In this document: piece by piece, positions 26,557 to 36,696 of the stretch | Numbering within the stretch: the first letter of the stretch is position 1 | Layout: the number at the start of each line of letters is the position of its first letter | Assembly: GCA_037440065.1 (NCBI GenBank) | Contig: JBBIUV010000016.1 | Span: forward strand, 1 to 64,000 | DNA: 64,000 nt | Direction: 5' to 3' | From: UBA1563 sp037440065 | Lineage (GTDB): Bacteria; Bacteroidota; Ignavibacteria; Ignavibacteriales; Ignavibacteriaceae | The notes under the pieces: model-generated | Told to the model about the DNA's origin: nothing | The model's database searches: none | Seen by the model: the letters and a program-made list of their open reading frames with translations, nothing else | Program-made: the position numbers and the translations under genes

Positions 26557-27957
26557 TTATTTAAGAAGAAGCATCTTTTTAGTGATTGATTGTCCGTTCA
26601 AACTGATCTTATAAATATAATTACCTGAACTTAAATCACTTGCATTGATTGAGACAGTATAATTACCTGCCGCTTGAAAACCATTTACTACTTCTTTAAC
26701 TTTTTGACCAAGTGTATTGAAGATAGCTAAAGTAACAACTCCTGCTTTTGGTAAGCTGTAGCTGATTGAAGTTGAAGGATTAAATGGATTCGGGAAATTC
26801 TGTGCTAATGCAAAAGTTGTTGGCAGTGTTGATCCCGAGGCATTTACAATATGTGAATAGGTAAACGTTCCGTCAAAATCAATTTGTTTTAATCGATATG
26901 AATAATTCTCTTTTACATTTTTATCTGTAAATGAGTAAGTAGATAGATTGGTAGTAGTTCCGTTTCCTTTTACAAATCCGATTTTTACAAATTCACTATT
27001 AATTGATTTTCTTTCAACATCAAAACCGTTATTATTTTTTTCAGTAGCGGTTTTCCATTTTAATTCAACGTTTCCGTTAACGGAGTTTGCTGTAAATGAA
27101 GTCATTTCAACTGGAACAGCAGCAGGGTTTAAATTCGTCCATGCTTCAGTTCCAGTGGCTCCATTCGCAACTCGGATTCCATCAAATGCACCACTTGGAT
27201 TGGTTATTGTTCGGTTATTCCAAATAACTGAACCAATCCCACCAGCAATAGCTTGATAACCATCGAAGTCAGGATCAAGCGTTCCGCCGCCAAGATGTTT
27301 AATTTCTGCAGCATTTACATCTGGTTCTGTAGCTGATATCGCCGGGTTAACCCAGAGGTAACATTCATCATCATAACCTTCAACTGCGGGTTGAATTCCA
27401 GCAGTATGAAAAACATATTTTTCTACAACGAGATACGTTTGGTCTAAATTAAGGAGTGTGGTTCCCCAATGTATTTTCCAATTAGTCGTAGTTTGTTTTG
27501 ACATTCCTATGTTAAAACCGGTACCGTTTTTTCTTGCGTATAATTTTGGAGACAAAGCAGAAGTTGATCCGGCAGCATCACCAAGTGTTAAAAAATAACC
27601 CATTGCAGTAGCGCTATCTGCTGTCGCAGTTAGTCTTAATAAAAATGAAAAGTAAACGGTAGTGCCAGAATAATTTGTAATAGGGGTCGGGAATAATTTA
27701 AAAACTCTACTTGTTGTGGCAATACCTACAGGCATCACAACATATTCACCACCACCACCATTGTATCCCGCATATGTTAAGGGAGTTGCATTATCAACCG
27801 TTGCATCGGGTCCTGTTCCTCCTTTAGTCCAACCTGATTGTCCAGCCAGATTTGTCGCAGTTGTAAGTCCTGTGAAGTCATCAGAAAATGTTTGACCAAA
27901 ATTATTACTACTTACTAAGATTAGAAACACAACGAATAAAAAGTACCGTTTCATCAT
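26557..27957 (-). CDS. T9SS-exported protein, unknown N-terminal domain
   Basis: The 466-residue product has a signal peptide MMKRYFLFVVFLILVSSNNFG. The N-terminal 270 residues are rich in Gly/Thr/Asn (TFSDDFTGLTTATNLAGQSGW), a lectin-like beta pattern typical of extracellular proteins. Residues 285-375 hold VEMTSFTANSVNGNVELKWKTATEKNNNGFDVERK, the fibronectin-like module that often precedes T9SS tails. The end NFPNPFNPSTSISYSLP, LGQKVKEVVNG, KKMLLLK is the type A sorting signal. Role at the surface unknown. A stretch of 147 bp follows upstream with no gene. Confidence 0.85.
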   Translation of the reverse strand: MMKRYFLFVVFLILVSSNNFGQTFSDDFTGLTTATNLAGQSGWTKGGTGPDATVDNATPLTYAGYNGGGGEYVVMPVGIATTSRVFKLFPTPITNYSGTTVYFSFLLRLTATADSATAMGYFLTLGDAAGSTSALSPKLYARKNGTGFNIGMSKQTTTNWKIHWGTTLLNLDQTYLVVEKYVFHTAGIQPAVEGYDDECYLWVNPAISATEPDVNAAEIKHLGGGTLDPDFDGYQAIAGGIGSVIWNNRTITNPSGAFDGIRVANGATGTEAWTNLNPAAVPVEMTSFTANSVNGNVELKWKTATEKNNNGFDVERKSINSEFVKIGFVKGNGTTTNLSTYSFTDKNVKENYSYRLKQIDFDGTFTYSHIVNASGSTLPTTFALAQNFPNPFNPSTSISYSLPKAGVVTLAIFNTLGQKVKEVVNGFQAAGNYTVSINASDLSSGNYIYKISLNGQSITKKMLLLK

Positions 27958-28104
27958 GATATTCCTTTTATGTTTAATGAATTATGACATTACTTTCAAA
28001 TATAAAAAAATAAATTTAAAACAAATATTAAATTATTGTTAAACGAATTTATTCTAAGGAGAGTAAGTAATTCGTGGATGAATCATGTTGAAATAATTAT
28101 TTTG

Positions 28105-29223
28105 TTAAACTGTCTTCTTATATTTCCAAATAGCCAAGCTATTAAATGCGATTGCAAATCCGATAATGACAAGAAAATTATAACGTAGGTCCCAGAGACT
28201 GCTTCCTTTAAGTACAAGCATTCTCATTGTATCAATAAAATAACTGACGGGATTAATGTATGTTAAATACTGTGCCCAGTCGGGCATGTTTTCAATCGGA
28301 GAAAATAACCCACCAAGTAAAATAAATACGAGCATAAAAAAGTAGGAGATAAACATTGCCTGTTGTTGTGTTTCGGCCATAAGTGATGTGAGTAACCCAA
28401 AACCGAGTAACGCTATCAAATAAATTCCAGCAAAAAGATAACCAACCCAAAAGCTTCCTTCTGGATAAATTCCATATATTAAAAAACCAACTAAAAAACC
28501 GATTGACATAACCATTAACCCAAGTAACCAGAAGGGAATAAGCTTACTTAGGATAAATTGATATTTTTTAATCGGTGAAACATTCAATTGTTCTATCGTT
28601 CCGATTTCTTTTTCTTTAACAATATTTAAAGATGACATAAGAAATCCAACCAACGTTACAAGAAGCGCCAACACACCGGGGACAATAAATTTTTTATAAT
28701 TCATTTGTGGATTGAACCAGTTTGCAGAAGTAATTTCAATTATTGGAATTGCATTGAAACGAGGTGGAGAAATCCACTCTGAACGGACATCGGAATTAAA
28801 ATCTTTTACGATTGAATTTGCGTAAGCAACTGCAAGCCCAGCAGTTTGTCCACTGATGGCATTTGCTGCAAAAAAAATTTTTGTTTCGTTCTCTCTTATC
28901 AGATCTCGTTCAAAACTATTTGGAATTTCTACAATAAGATCAGCTTTGTCTTTTTCGACTTGATCCAGCGCTTGATTATAAGTTTCTGAATAGCTAGCTA
29001 GTTTGAAATATCCGGAGGAGGTGAATTTGTCTATCAACTTCCTCGAATACTCTGAATGGTCATGATCTACGACTGTAAGCGTAATATTTTTTACTTCGTA
29101 TGTTGCTGCGTTCGGAAGAATTATTAACTGAATAACCGGAAGTGCAAAAATCATCCGAAGAATTAGTTTGTTCCGGAATATTTGTAAAAATTCTTTTCGA
29201 AGTAAAAAATATAATGTTCGCAT
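28105..29223 (-). CDS. ABC-2 type transporter permease (YbhR-like)
   Basis: This 372-residue permease has one N-terminal helix, a large extracytoplasmic domain (about 45-170) and five helices at the end (FIVPGVLALLVTLVGFLMSS, VKEKEIGTIEQLNVSPI, the ABC-2 motif). Last gene of a six-gene set read from 33577 down to 28105. It overlaps the sister permease by 1 bp, so the two are probably translated together and form the heterodimeric channel. Likely drug or metabolite exporter of the YbhFSR kind. Confidence 0.92.
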   Translation of the reverse strand: MRTLYFLLRKEFLQIFRNKLILRMIFALPVIQLIILPNAATYEVKNITLTVVDHDHSEYSRKLIDKFTSSGYFKLASYSETYNQALDQVEKDKADLIVEIPNSFERDLIRENETKIFFAANAISGQTAGLAVAYANSIVKDFNSDVRSEWISPPRFNAIPIIEITSANWFNPQMNYKKFIVPGVLALLVTLVGFLMSSLNIVKEKEIGTIEQLNVSPIKKYQFILSKLIPFWLLGLMVMSIGFLVGFLIYGIYPEGSFWVGYLFAGIYLIALLGFGLLTSLMAETQQQAMFISYFFMLVFILLGGLFSPIENMPDWAQYLTYINPVSYFIDTMRMLVLKGSSLWDLRYNFLVIIGFAIAFNSLAIWKYKKTV

Positions 29224-30326
29224 TATAACCTGATCTTAAATCGTTTTACACTAATTGACAAAAAGAGAATTGTCATTCCGGTAAGAATTAGTAGTTCCTT
29301 CCAGATTTGCGAAATCCCGATCCCTTTTATCATCACTCCTTTTACAATTATGATATACCATTTGGCCGGAACAAAGTTAGAGAGCACTTGTAAAATAACC
29401 GGCATATTAGCTATTGGGAAAGCATATCCACTTAACATAACAACGGGAAGCATTAATCCCAGCAATGATATTAACATCGCAGCTTGTTGAGTATCTGTTA
29501 TTGTTGAGATTAAGATTCCTAAAGAGAGAGCGCAAAAAATATAAAGTATTGTTGAAAAAATTAGAAGAAATAGACTTCCTTGAATTGGAAGGCCAAGTAC
29601 AAATACACTAAGCAATAAAATTGTAGCAACGTTTACAAGAGAGATTATAAAATAGGGGATCACTTTGCTGATGATTACGAACCATGGTTTCATTGGGGAA
29701 ACAAGAAGAATTTCCATCGTTCCTAATTCTTTTTCTTTAACGATGGAAATTGAAGTCATCATCGCAGAAATTAGTAATAAGATCATCCCCATAACTCCAG
29801 GAACTGATGTATAAGCACCTTTCAATTGTGGATTGTAGAGCATTCTTGTTTCAGTATTGATCGTATAAGGTAGTTTGTTCTGCGAGTTTAAATCGTTTTG
29901 GAAATCCATTATCACGGCGCTTGCGTAGTTTATTAAGGTTGTTGCTTGGTTCGGATCGGTCGCATCAGCAATGATTTGTACTTGAGCTTTATTTGTATGA
30001 AGTAAATCATTGGCAAAATTTTCCTGGAAGACGATTGCAAGTTTAATCTTTCCGGTTTTAAATGCTTTTTCTATTTGGTCGTTTTTTATAAGAGTTCGGT
30101 CAATATCAAAGTATTTACTGTTCTCAATTTTGTTAATTATCTGCCGCGTGATTTCATCTTTTGAATTATCAAGAATCGCGATGTTCGTGTTGCGTATTTC
30201 AGGAGTAATGGCAAAACCGAAGATCAGCAGTTGAACGATTGGCAGGCCAAGTAAAACTAAAAGCGATCTTTTGTCACGCAGGATATGATGAAATTCTTTT
30301 GTTAAAAATGTTAGTAGTTGTTTCAT
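29223..30326 (-). CDS. ABC-2 type transporter permease (YbhS-like)
   Basis: The 367-residue permease has the same plan as its neighbour: N-terminal helix, periplasmic domain (about 40-165), then VPGVMGMILLLISAMMTSISIVKEKELGTMEILLVSPM and further helices. The VKEKELGT-x-E motif is the ABC-2 family signature. Paired with the downstream permease and the two ATPase genes upstream. Confidence 0.92.
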   Translation of the reverse strand: MKQLLTFLTKEFHHILRDKRSLLVLLGLPIVQLLIFGFAITPEIRNTNIAILDNSKDEITRQIINKIENSKYFDIDRTLIKNDQIEKAFKTGKIKLAIVFQENFANDLLHTNKAQVQIIADATDPNQATTLINYASAVIMDFQNDLNSQNKLPYTINTETRMLYNPQLKGAYTSVPGVMGMILLLISAMMTSISIVKEKELGTMEILLVSPMKPWFVIISKVIPYFIISLVNVATILLLSVFVLGLPIQGSLFLLIFSTILYIFCALSLGILISTITDTQQAAMLISLLGLMLPVVMLSGYAFPIANMPVILQVLSNFVPAKWYIIIVKGVMIKGIGISQIWKELLILTGMTILFLSISVKRFKIRL

Positions 30327-30371
30327 AAAACGATCGTTTCCAGCTGCTTCTTATGCATGCGAGTATGAAAA

Positions 30372-31115
30372 TTATTCGCCACGTTTTGCTCCGCGGGCAA
30401 GGGTTACAAAAACTTCATCCATTGAATTTGCTTTATATGTTTCCTTTAATTTTTTGGGAGAATCTAGCGCAGTAATTACTCCGTCAACCATAATGGAAAC
30501 GCGGTCGCAGTATTCAGCTTCGTCCATATAATGTGTAGTTACAAATACGGTTATTCCATGATGAGCAGCTTCGTAAATCATATCCCAAAACTGCCTTCGT
30601 GTAATGGGATCAACGCCGCCAGTTGGCTCATCCAAAAAAACGATTTTCGGTTCATGGAGAATCGCAATGCTGAAAGCGAGTTTTTGTTTCCATCCGAGTG
30701 GCAGGGAAGCGACGAGTTTATCAGCTTCGTTGTGCAGTTGTAATTTATTAATTAAACCATTTCCTTTCATTTCAATTTGTTGATTGCTCAATCCGTAAAT
30801 GCCGCCGAAGAGCTGAATGTTTTCTTTGATGGTTAAATCTTCATAAAGAGAAAATTTTTGACTCATGTAGCCGATACTTTTTTTTATCTGTTCTGTCTGT
30901 TGGTAAATATCAAATCCACCGATCAGCGCTTCACCATATGTTGGTTTAGAAATACCGATTAACATTTTTATCGCAGTGGTTTTACCGGCGCCGTTCGCAC
31001 CAAGAAATCCAAATATTTCTCCTTTGTACACTTCAAAAGTTACTTCACTTACGGCGGTAAAATCTCCAAATTTCTTTGTCAGTTTTTCCGTTTTAATTAC
31101 AATTTCATTTTTCAT
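30372..31115 (-). CDS. ABC transporter ATPase (second of pair)
   Basis: This 247-residue nucleotide-binding protein has Walker A GANGAGKTT (about 38-46) and Walker B IVFLDEPTGGVD. The signature loop reads LPLGWKQKL instead of LSGGQ, a variation also typical for one half of YbhF-type double ATPases. Four bases overlap the end of the upstream ATPase, so the two subunits are probably made in equal amounts. It powers the permeases encoded downstream. Confidence 0.94.
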   Translation of the reverse strand: MKNEIVIKTEKLTKKFGDFTAVSEVTFEVYKGEIFGFLGANGAGKTTAIKMLIGISKPTYGEALIGGFDIYQQTEQIKKSIGYMSQKFSLYEDLTIKENIQLFGGIYGLSNQQIEMKGNGLINKLQLHNEADKLVASLPLGWKQKLAFSIAILHEPKIVFLDEPTGGVDPITRRQFWDMIYEAAHHGITVFVTTHYMDEAEYCDRVSIMVDGVITALDSPKKLKETYKANSMDEVFVTLARGAKRGE

Positions 31116-32056
31116 GAGATCGATTCTTCGCGAGAAGGAATTTTCATCAACTGCATAAAACAGTCTTCAATTTCGGGTTCAATTTTTATGATAGTTATAT
31201 TTGAGTGTGCCTGGTTGCTTAAATAATTTTCTAATTCATCTGTTCCTTCGGTTTCTGTTTTAAAGGTGATGTGATGATTTTGTCCAAAGGCAAAGCAACT
31301 TTGTATGTTAGAAAAAGAGCGGAGATCAGTGAGAAGTTTAAACATATTTTCAGAGTGAACTGCGTAGAGGTTTTGTCCAAATTCTTTCACAATATTTTTG
31401 GGTACATCAATTTTTAGAATTTTACCATTTTGCATCAATGCAATTCTATCACAAAGTTTTGCCTCGTCCATATAGGGAGTTGAAACAAGAATGGTAATTC
31501 CCTGGGCTTTAAGTCGCTTCAGCATTTCCCAAAATTCTTTTCGCGAAACCGGATCAACTCCGGTGGTTGGTTCATCGAGGAATAATATTTTCGGTTTATG
31601 AATAAGCGCACAGCTTAACGCAAGTTTTTGTTTCATCCCGCCGCTCAGTTTTCCAGCTCGTCTCGTCTTGAAGGGTTCAAGTTGCTTGTAAATATCAGCA
31701 ACTAATTCATAATTATCTTTGATAGTCGTACTGAAGATTGTTGCAAAAAAATTAAGATTTTCTTCAACCGTTAAATCCTGATAGAGAGAAAATCTTCCGG
31801 GCATATAACCGACGATGTCTCTTATCTCTTTATAATTCTTTACTACATCAAAATCTAAAACTTTTGCACTTCCAGAGTCGGCAATCAGCAGCGTTGTAAG
31901 AATTCGGAAGATGGAAGTTTTTCCCGCTCCGTCGGGACCGATTAATCCAAAGATTTCTCCCTCATCAACAGTTAATGAAACATCATCCACTGCAATAACT
32001 TTTGATTTCTTTACAGCGTAGATCTTAACAATATTTTCGATTTCAACTGATTTCAT
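31112..32056 (-). CDS. ABC transporter ATPase (first of pair)
   Basis: A 314-residue ATPase: Walker A GPDGAGKTS (about 38-46), signature LSGGMKQKLALS, Walker B ILFLDEPTTGVDP and the D-loop follow; the C-terminal 90 residues form the usual regulatory tail of drug-export ATPases. In E. coli the equivalent YbhF is one long protein with both domains; here they are separate, overlapping genes. It lies 5 bp after the HlyD-like gene. Confidence 0.94.
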   Translation of the reverse strand: MKSVEIENIVKIYAVKKSKVIAVDDVSLTVDEGEIFGLIGPDGAGKTSIFRILTTLLIADSGSAKVLDFDVVKNYKEIRDIVGYMPGRFSLYQDLTVEENLNFFATIFSTTIKDNYELVADIYKQLEPFKTRRAGKLSGGMKQKLALSCALIHKPKILFLDEPTTGVDPVSRKEFWEMLKRLKAQGITILVSTPYMDEAKLCDRIALMQNGKILKIDVPKNIVKEFGQNLYAVHSENMFKLLTDLRSFSNIQSCFAFGQNHHITFKTETEGTDELENYLSNQAHSNITIIKIEPEIEDCFMQLMKIPSREESIS

Positions 32057-32061
32057 CCTGA

Positions 32062-32967
32062 TTAAAATTTCAATTCCCCGTACATGCCGATTTTCAAATA
32101 ACCATCATTCTTTACGTGAACTTTGACGGCGTAAACTAAATTAGCGCGTTCATCTTTTGTTTGAATAGTTTTTGGAGTGAATTCTGCTTTTGATGAAACC
32201 CAATAAATTTCACCAGACAAATCTTTTTGTTCTCCATTTCCTTTATCAACAAATACTTTTACTTTTTGTCCAAGTTTAATTTCTCCAAGCTGATCTCCAT
32301 TGATGTAAGCACGCAAAGTCATAGTTGAGAGATCTGCAATTTTGTAGAGAGCTTTTGCATTTGTTGTAATCTCGTTTTGTTTGGCGTAACGCGTAAGCAC
32401 CGTTCCATCCACGGGATTTAGTATGATGCTTTTTTTAATTTGGTCTTCAATTTGTTCAACTTGCGCCAAGAGGGGATAAGTCTCATTCTGCAATCCTAGT
32501 TTAGTTATTGAAAGATTCGACTTAGTCGCTTTATACTGTTTATTAAGTAATTCAAGTTGAGCATTTATATCGTCAAGTGTTTTTGTTGCTGCCGCGTTTG
32601 ATTTGATAAGATTTTCAATCCTTCGTTTCTCTGTTGAGGCGGTTTTTATTTGCTCTTCGATTGTTGCAAGTTGGGTTTCAATATCAGGCTGCTTGCTAAG
32701 AATAGCTTTAATGCTAGCTTCAAGTTGTTTCTTTTTTAAATAGAGTTGGAGTGTATCTACAACTCCAACCAACTGATTTTGTTTAAGCTGCATTCCTTCT
32801 TCAACATTCAGCATAACGAGTTTACCTGTTGCTTCGGAAGAAACAATTACTTCTTCAGATTCAAACGTTCCACTCGCATCAAATGTACCGTTTCTGTTGC
32901 CGCATCCCCAAAAGATTATCAATAATAAGGGGAATAAAGCCAACTTGATTTTTTGTGTTCGTCTCAT
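32062..32967 (-). CDS. HlyD/MFP-type periplasmic adaptor, lipoprotein
   Basis: The 301-residue adaptor starts with a lipobox (LLLIIFWGCGN, Cys about 22). It has a biotinyl-lipoyl-like hairpin (SSEATGKLVMLNVEEGMQLKQNQLVGVVDT), a long coiled coil (about 75-165), the second lipoyl half ILNPVDGTVLTRYAKQNE and a beta barrel. It links the ABC pump to the outer membrane. Its order after the TetR gene and before the two ATPases matches the ybhGFSR plan; no outer-membrane TolC gene is seen here. Confidence 0.92.
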   Translation of the reverse strand: MRRTQKIKLALFPLLLIIFWGCGNRNGTFDASGTFESEEVIVSSEATGKLVMLNVEEGMQLKQNQLVGVVDTLQLYLKKKQLEASIKAILSKQPDIETQLATIEEQIKTASTEKRRIENLIKSNAAATKTLDDINAQLELLNKQYKATKSNLSITKLGLQNETYPLLAQVEQIEDQIKKSIILNPVDGTVLTRYAKQNEITTNAKALYKIADLSTMTLRAYINGDQLGEIKLGQKVKVFVDKGNGEQKDLSGEIYWVSSKAEFTPKTIQTKDERANLVYAVKVHVKNDGYLKIGMYGELKF

Positions 32968-32968
32968 T

Positions 32969-33577
32969 TTATTTCTTCTTTTGATTAAATAGTTTTAAAA
33001 ATTCCACTTTCCCTTTTTCAGTTAACACGCCTCCTAAAATAATTCTAAATGTTGTTTGGGCTGCAACCACTAAAGAGAAATTGTTGTTGATGATAAAATC
33101 GGGATTTACGGTTGATCTGACCGAGTTAACAAAAACATTCATTACGATTGGAGTGGGGAAGTCGAGAAATAATCCTTCACGTTTGCCTTGTTCGTAAACT
33201 TTGGTGATGTTGCCGTACATCATTTCGGTTCTAAATGAATCAACATGCTGCCAAACTTCCGGGTAGTGATTCTTCAATTCCTTGAATACTTTGTCTCCAA
33301 TTTTCCCAGCGGTGTTGCTTAATAGAGTAAGAAATTCTGAAAGTTTTTCAATTGCATTTTTATCACTTTGCAGAATGGGAAGAATTTTCCCTTCCATTTT
33401 TTTTGTAAAATGGTTTGCAACTGCCATTACAAGTTCATCTTTTGATGGAAAATGTTTGTAGATGGTTTTTTTGCTCATATGCAGTTCAACGGCAAGGTCT
33501 TCCATTCTGGTTTTGTAAAAACCTTCTTTAAAAAGTTTTTCTTCGCCTAACTCGACTATTTTATCTTTTAATTCCAT
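32969..33577 (-). CDS. TetR family repressor of the ABC exporter operon
   Basis: The 202-residue regulator has a helix-turn-helix in the first 50 residues (KIVELGEEKLFKEGFYKTRMEDLAVELHMSKKTIYKHFPSKDELV). The C-terminal ligand-binding part is helical. First gene of the exporter set and 1 bp before the HlyD-like gene, so it likely represses its own operon and responds to a transported compound, as CecR does for ybhGFSR. The gap upstream (33578-33773) must hold both its own promoter and that of the divergent M16 gene. Confidence 0.92.
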   Translation of the reverse strand: MELKDKIVELGEEKLFKEGFYKTRMEDLAVELHMSKKTIYKHFPSKDELVMAVANHFTKKMEGKILPILQSDKNAIEKLSEFLTLLSNTAGKIGDKVFKELKNHYPEVWQHVDSFRTEMMYGNITKVYEQGKREGLFLDFPTPIVMNVFVNSVRSTVNPDFIINNNFSLVVAAQTTFRIILGGVLTEKGKVEFLKLFNQKKK

Positions 33578-33773
33578 AAGTCCTATAGGAAACTAATTAA
33601 GTATTTTTGGTTTCCAAAATAGTTAGTTATGTTATGATTGTCAAGAGAAATTTTCACTGATCTGTTCATCCAATTATATAACCGTTCATAAAATGTTTTT
33701 TTAAGCGGTTATTTTTCAAAGAAATTAATCTCTATTTTTGTAAAAAAATTTTCACTAAATAAAGGACGAAGTT

Positions 33774-36524
33774 ATGAAGCAAAAACTAGTTGCAGTAGTA
33801 ATGATTCTGTTTTCATTTACACTGCTTGTTTCCGCACAGAAAAAATCTGCCATAAACGACCAACCTGTTGAAATCAAATACGAAAAGCACATCTTAAAAA
33901 ACGGATTGACGCTCCTTCTTCACGAAGATCACAAAGCGCCGATTGTAGCTGTGAATGTTTGGTATCATGTCGGTTCAAAAAATGAGAAAGTCGGAAAAAC
34001 AGGTTTCGCGCATTTATTTGAACATCTTATGTTTAATGGAAGTGAGAACTTTAACGACGATTATTTTAAAGTGATGGAAAAGATTGGGGCAACAGATCTG
34101 AACGGAACAACAAATAGTGATAGAACAAATTATTTTCAAAATGTACCCAAGTCTTCTTTTGATCTCGCATTATGGATGGAATCGGACAGAATGGGTCACT
34201 TACTCGGTGCAATTAATCAAGCTAAACTTGATGAGCAGCGCGGTGTTGTTCAAAACGAAAAACGTCAGGGTGAAAACGAACCTTACGGACAAGTTGATGA
34301 ACTTATCGTTAAAGGAACTTTTCCGGCAGGTCATCCCTATTCATGGACTGTCATTGGCTCAATGGAAGATTTGAATGCGGCTGCTCTCACTGATGTTCAA
34401 GATTGGTTTAAAACTTACTATGGTGCAGGTAATGCTACTTTAGTTGTTGCGGGAGATATCGATCCAAAAGAAGCTTTGCAAAAAGTTGAAAAATATTTTG
34501 GCGATATTCCGTCCGGTCCTCCGATCGCAAAGTATAATTCATGGGTTCCCAAAATGGTGGGAAGTCATCGTCAAGTAATGCAAGATAGAGTTCCACAATC
34601 TCGTCTCTATAAAATTTGGAACGTTCCTCAATGGGGTTCTCAAGAAGCCGTTTATCTTGATTTGGTCAGCGATGTATTAGCTTCCGGTAAAACTTCTCGT
34701 CTCTATAAAAGATTAGTTTATGATGATCAAATTGCAACATCTGCAAGAGCATACGTTGATCTAAGTGAAATTGCCGGACAGTTTTATATGGATCTAACCG
34801 CTAAACCTGGAGAAGATTTAGCTAAAGTAGAAAAAGCCGGTGACGAAGAATTGCAGAAATTCTTAAAAGACGGTCCGACCGAAAAAGAATTGGAAAAAAT
34901 TAAAACTCAATATATGGCTCAGTTCATTCGCGGAGTTGAGCGCATTGGCGGGTTCGGAGGTAAATCAGATATCTTAGCGCAAAACCAGGTTTATGCCGGA
35001 GATGCCGATCATTATAAACAAGTATTAAAATGGGTTAAAGAAGCCTCAGCAAAAGACCTTTTGGAAACTGCACGCAAGTGGTTATCCGATGGTGTTTACA
35101 TTTTAGAAGTTCATCCTTTCCCTAATTACGAAGTTGTAAAATCGGATGCTGACAGAAGCAAATTACCTGAGTCAGGAACACCGCCTGATGCAAAATTTCC
35201 TGATTTCAAAAGAGTTACACTTGCAAACGGAATGAAAATTATTTTAGCTGAAAGACACGAGGTGCCTGTTGTTAATATGGGTTTACTTTTCGATGCCGGT
35301 TATGCGGCTGATCAGTTTGGATTAAAAGGAACTGCAAATCTTGCAATGAATATGCTTGATGAAGGGACCAAGAAAAGAAATGCACTTCAAATAAGTGAAG
35401 AACTCGAAAGTCTTGGCGCTACCTTAAATACAGGTTCAAATCTCGATATGTCATCGGTAAATCTTTCATCTTTAAAATCCAATTTGGATAAATCACTTGA
35501 TATTTTTGCGGATGTTGTATTGAATCCTTCTTTTCCTGAAACGGATTTTAACCGCCTAAAAAAACAGCAACTCGCCGGAATCAAACAAGAAAAATCGTCT
35601 CCATTTTCGATGGCGTTACGAGTATTTCCAAAACTTCTATATGGAGAAAACCATGCATATGGCAGTCCCTTTACAGGTTCCGGTTATGAAGAAAGTGTCA
35701 CCAAGCTAACGCGAGAAGACCTTGTTAAATTTAAAGAAGATTGGATTAAACCAAATAATGCAACTCTCGTAGTTGTTGGCGATATTACTTTAGATGAATT
35801 GACTCCGCGCATTGAAAAATTGTTTAAAGACTGGAAAACAGGAGAAGTAAAACAAAAAAATATTGCACCCGTTGAACAAAAGGAAAAATCTGTAGTTTAC
35901 ATTTTGAACAAACCGGGTGCGATGCAAAGTGTAATTATTGCCGGACAGGTAACTCTTCCATCTGCCAATCCGGATGAAATCGCAATTGGTTTGATGAACG
36001 ATATTCTAGGTGGAAATTTTACATCGAGAATTAATATGAATCTTCGCGAAAATAAACATTGGACATATGGAGCTCAATCTGTTTTTGTTGGAGCAAAAGG
36101 GCAGCGTCCGTTTATAGCTTTCGCGCCGGTTCAAGCCGATAAAACAAAAGAATCGATCATTGAAATTCAAAAGGAATTAAATGGAATTACAGGTGAAGTT
36201 CCTATTAAAGATGATGAATTTACTTTTGTAACTACTAATCAAGTAAATAGCATGGCAGGTTCATGGGAAACCGGAAACGCGGTTCGCGGAAGTTTAAGCG
36301 AAATGGTTCGTTACGGATTGCCCGATAATCATTTCTCAACCTTCGCGGCAAGAGTAAAATCAGCTACCAAACAACAATTGATGGATGCTGCTAAAAAAGC
36401 AATTCATCCAAACCAATTAGTCTGGATAGTTGTTGGTGACCGCGAAAAAATTGAGCAGGGATTAAAAGATATGAATCTCGGTGAAGTAAAATATATGGAT
36501 ACCGACGGTAACGAAATTAAGTAG
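33774..36524 (+). CDS. Pitrilysin-type (M16) metalloprotease, exported
   Basis: The 916-residue protein has a signal peptide (MKQKLVAVVMILFSFTLLVSAQ) and two homologous M16 halves. The N-terminal half holds the inverted zinc motif HLFEH (in GFAHLFEHLMFNGSENF, about 80-84) and the distant Glu in QRGVVQNEKRQ. The second half (from about 480) lacks the motif, as usual for the non-catalytic half. Probably periplasmic and degrading peptides. A clear terminator follows at 36544. Single transcription unit. Confidence 0.94.
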   Translation: MKQKLVAVVMILFSFTLLVSAQKKSAINDQPVEIKYEKHILKNGLTLLLHEDHKAPIVAVNVWYHVGSKNEKVGKTGFAHLFEHLMFNGSENFNDDYFKVMEKIGATDLNGTTNSDRTNYFQNVPKSSFDLALWMESDRMGHLLGAINQAKLDEQRGVVQNEKRQGENEPYGQVDELIVKGTFPAGHPYSWTVIGSMEDLNAAALTDVQDWFKTYYGAGNATLVVAGDIDPKEALQKVEKYFGDIPSGPPIAKYNSWVPKMVGSHRQVMQDRVPQSRLYKIWNVPQWGSQEAVYLDLVSDVLASGKTSRLYKRLVYDDQIATSARAYVDLSEIAGQFYMDLTAKPGEDLAKVEKAGDEELQKFLKDGPTEKELEKIKTQYMAQFIRGVERIGGFGGKSDILAQNQVYAGDADHYKQVLKWVKEASAKDLLETARKWLSDGVYILEVHPFPNYEVVKSDADRSKLPESGTPPDAKFPDFKRVTLANGMKIILAERHEVPVVNMGLLFDAGYAADQFGLKGTANLAMNMLDEGTKKRNALQISEELESLGATLNTGSNLDMSSVNLSSLKSNLDKSLDIFADVVLNPSFPETDFNRLKKQQLAGIKQEKSSPFSMALRVFPKLLYGENHAYGSPFTGSGYEESVTKLTREDLVKFKEDWIKPNNATLVVVGDITLDELTPRIEKLFKDWKTGEVKQKNIAPVEQKEKSVVYILNKPGAMQSVIIAGQVTLPSANPDEIAIGLMNDILGGNFTSRINMNLRENKHWTYGAQSVFVGAKGQRPFIAFAPVQADKTKESIIEIQKELNGITGEVPIKDDEFTFVTTNQVNSMAGSWETGNAVRGSLSEMVRYGLPDNHFSTFAARVKSATKQQLMDAAKKAIHPNQLVWIVVGDREKIEQGLKDMNLGEVKYMDTDGNEIK

Positions 36525-36543
36525 AAAGTAGAAAGTTAAAAGT

Positions 36544-36577
36544 AAAAAAAGGCTGGTTGTAAGATCAGCCTTTTTTT
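36544..36577 (+). terminator. Terminator behind the M16 protease
   Basis: AAAAAAAGGCTG (36544-36555) pairs with CAGCCTTTTTTT (36566-36577) across a 10-nt loop and ends in a T run. It can also act on the other strand. Confidence 0.88.
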
Positions 36578-36609
36578 ATTTTGTTTTTTGTGATCCACTT
36601 TCAACTTTA

Positions 36610-36639
36610 TCAGCCAAAGGCTGATCCGCCTCTGGCGGA
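36610..36639. repeat. Double-hairpin dispersed repeat, copy 2
   Basis: TCAGCC-AAA-GGCTGA (36610-36624) and TCCGCC-TCT-GGCGGA (36625-36639) form the same pair of hairpins as at 1458-1487, in reverse orientation and with changed loops. It lies between two + strand genes, just after a terminator. Confidence 0.78.
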
Positions 36640-36696
36640 TACTTACGACTTTCAACTTTTTTATTCCCTATATTTGCAGAAAAAAAATAAATTTAG

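Noticed and set aside
36541..36577. Small RNA behind the M16 protease
   Set aside because: The hairpin with its T run is a simple factor-independent terminator; nothing else supports an RNA gene.
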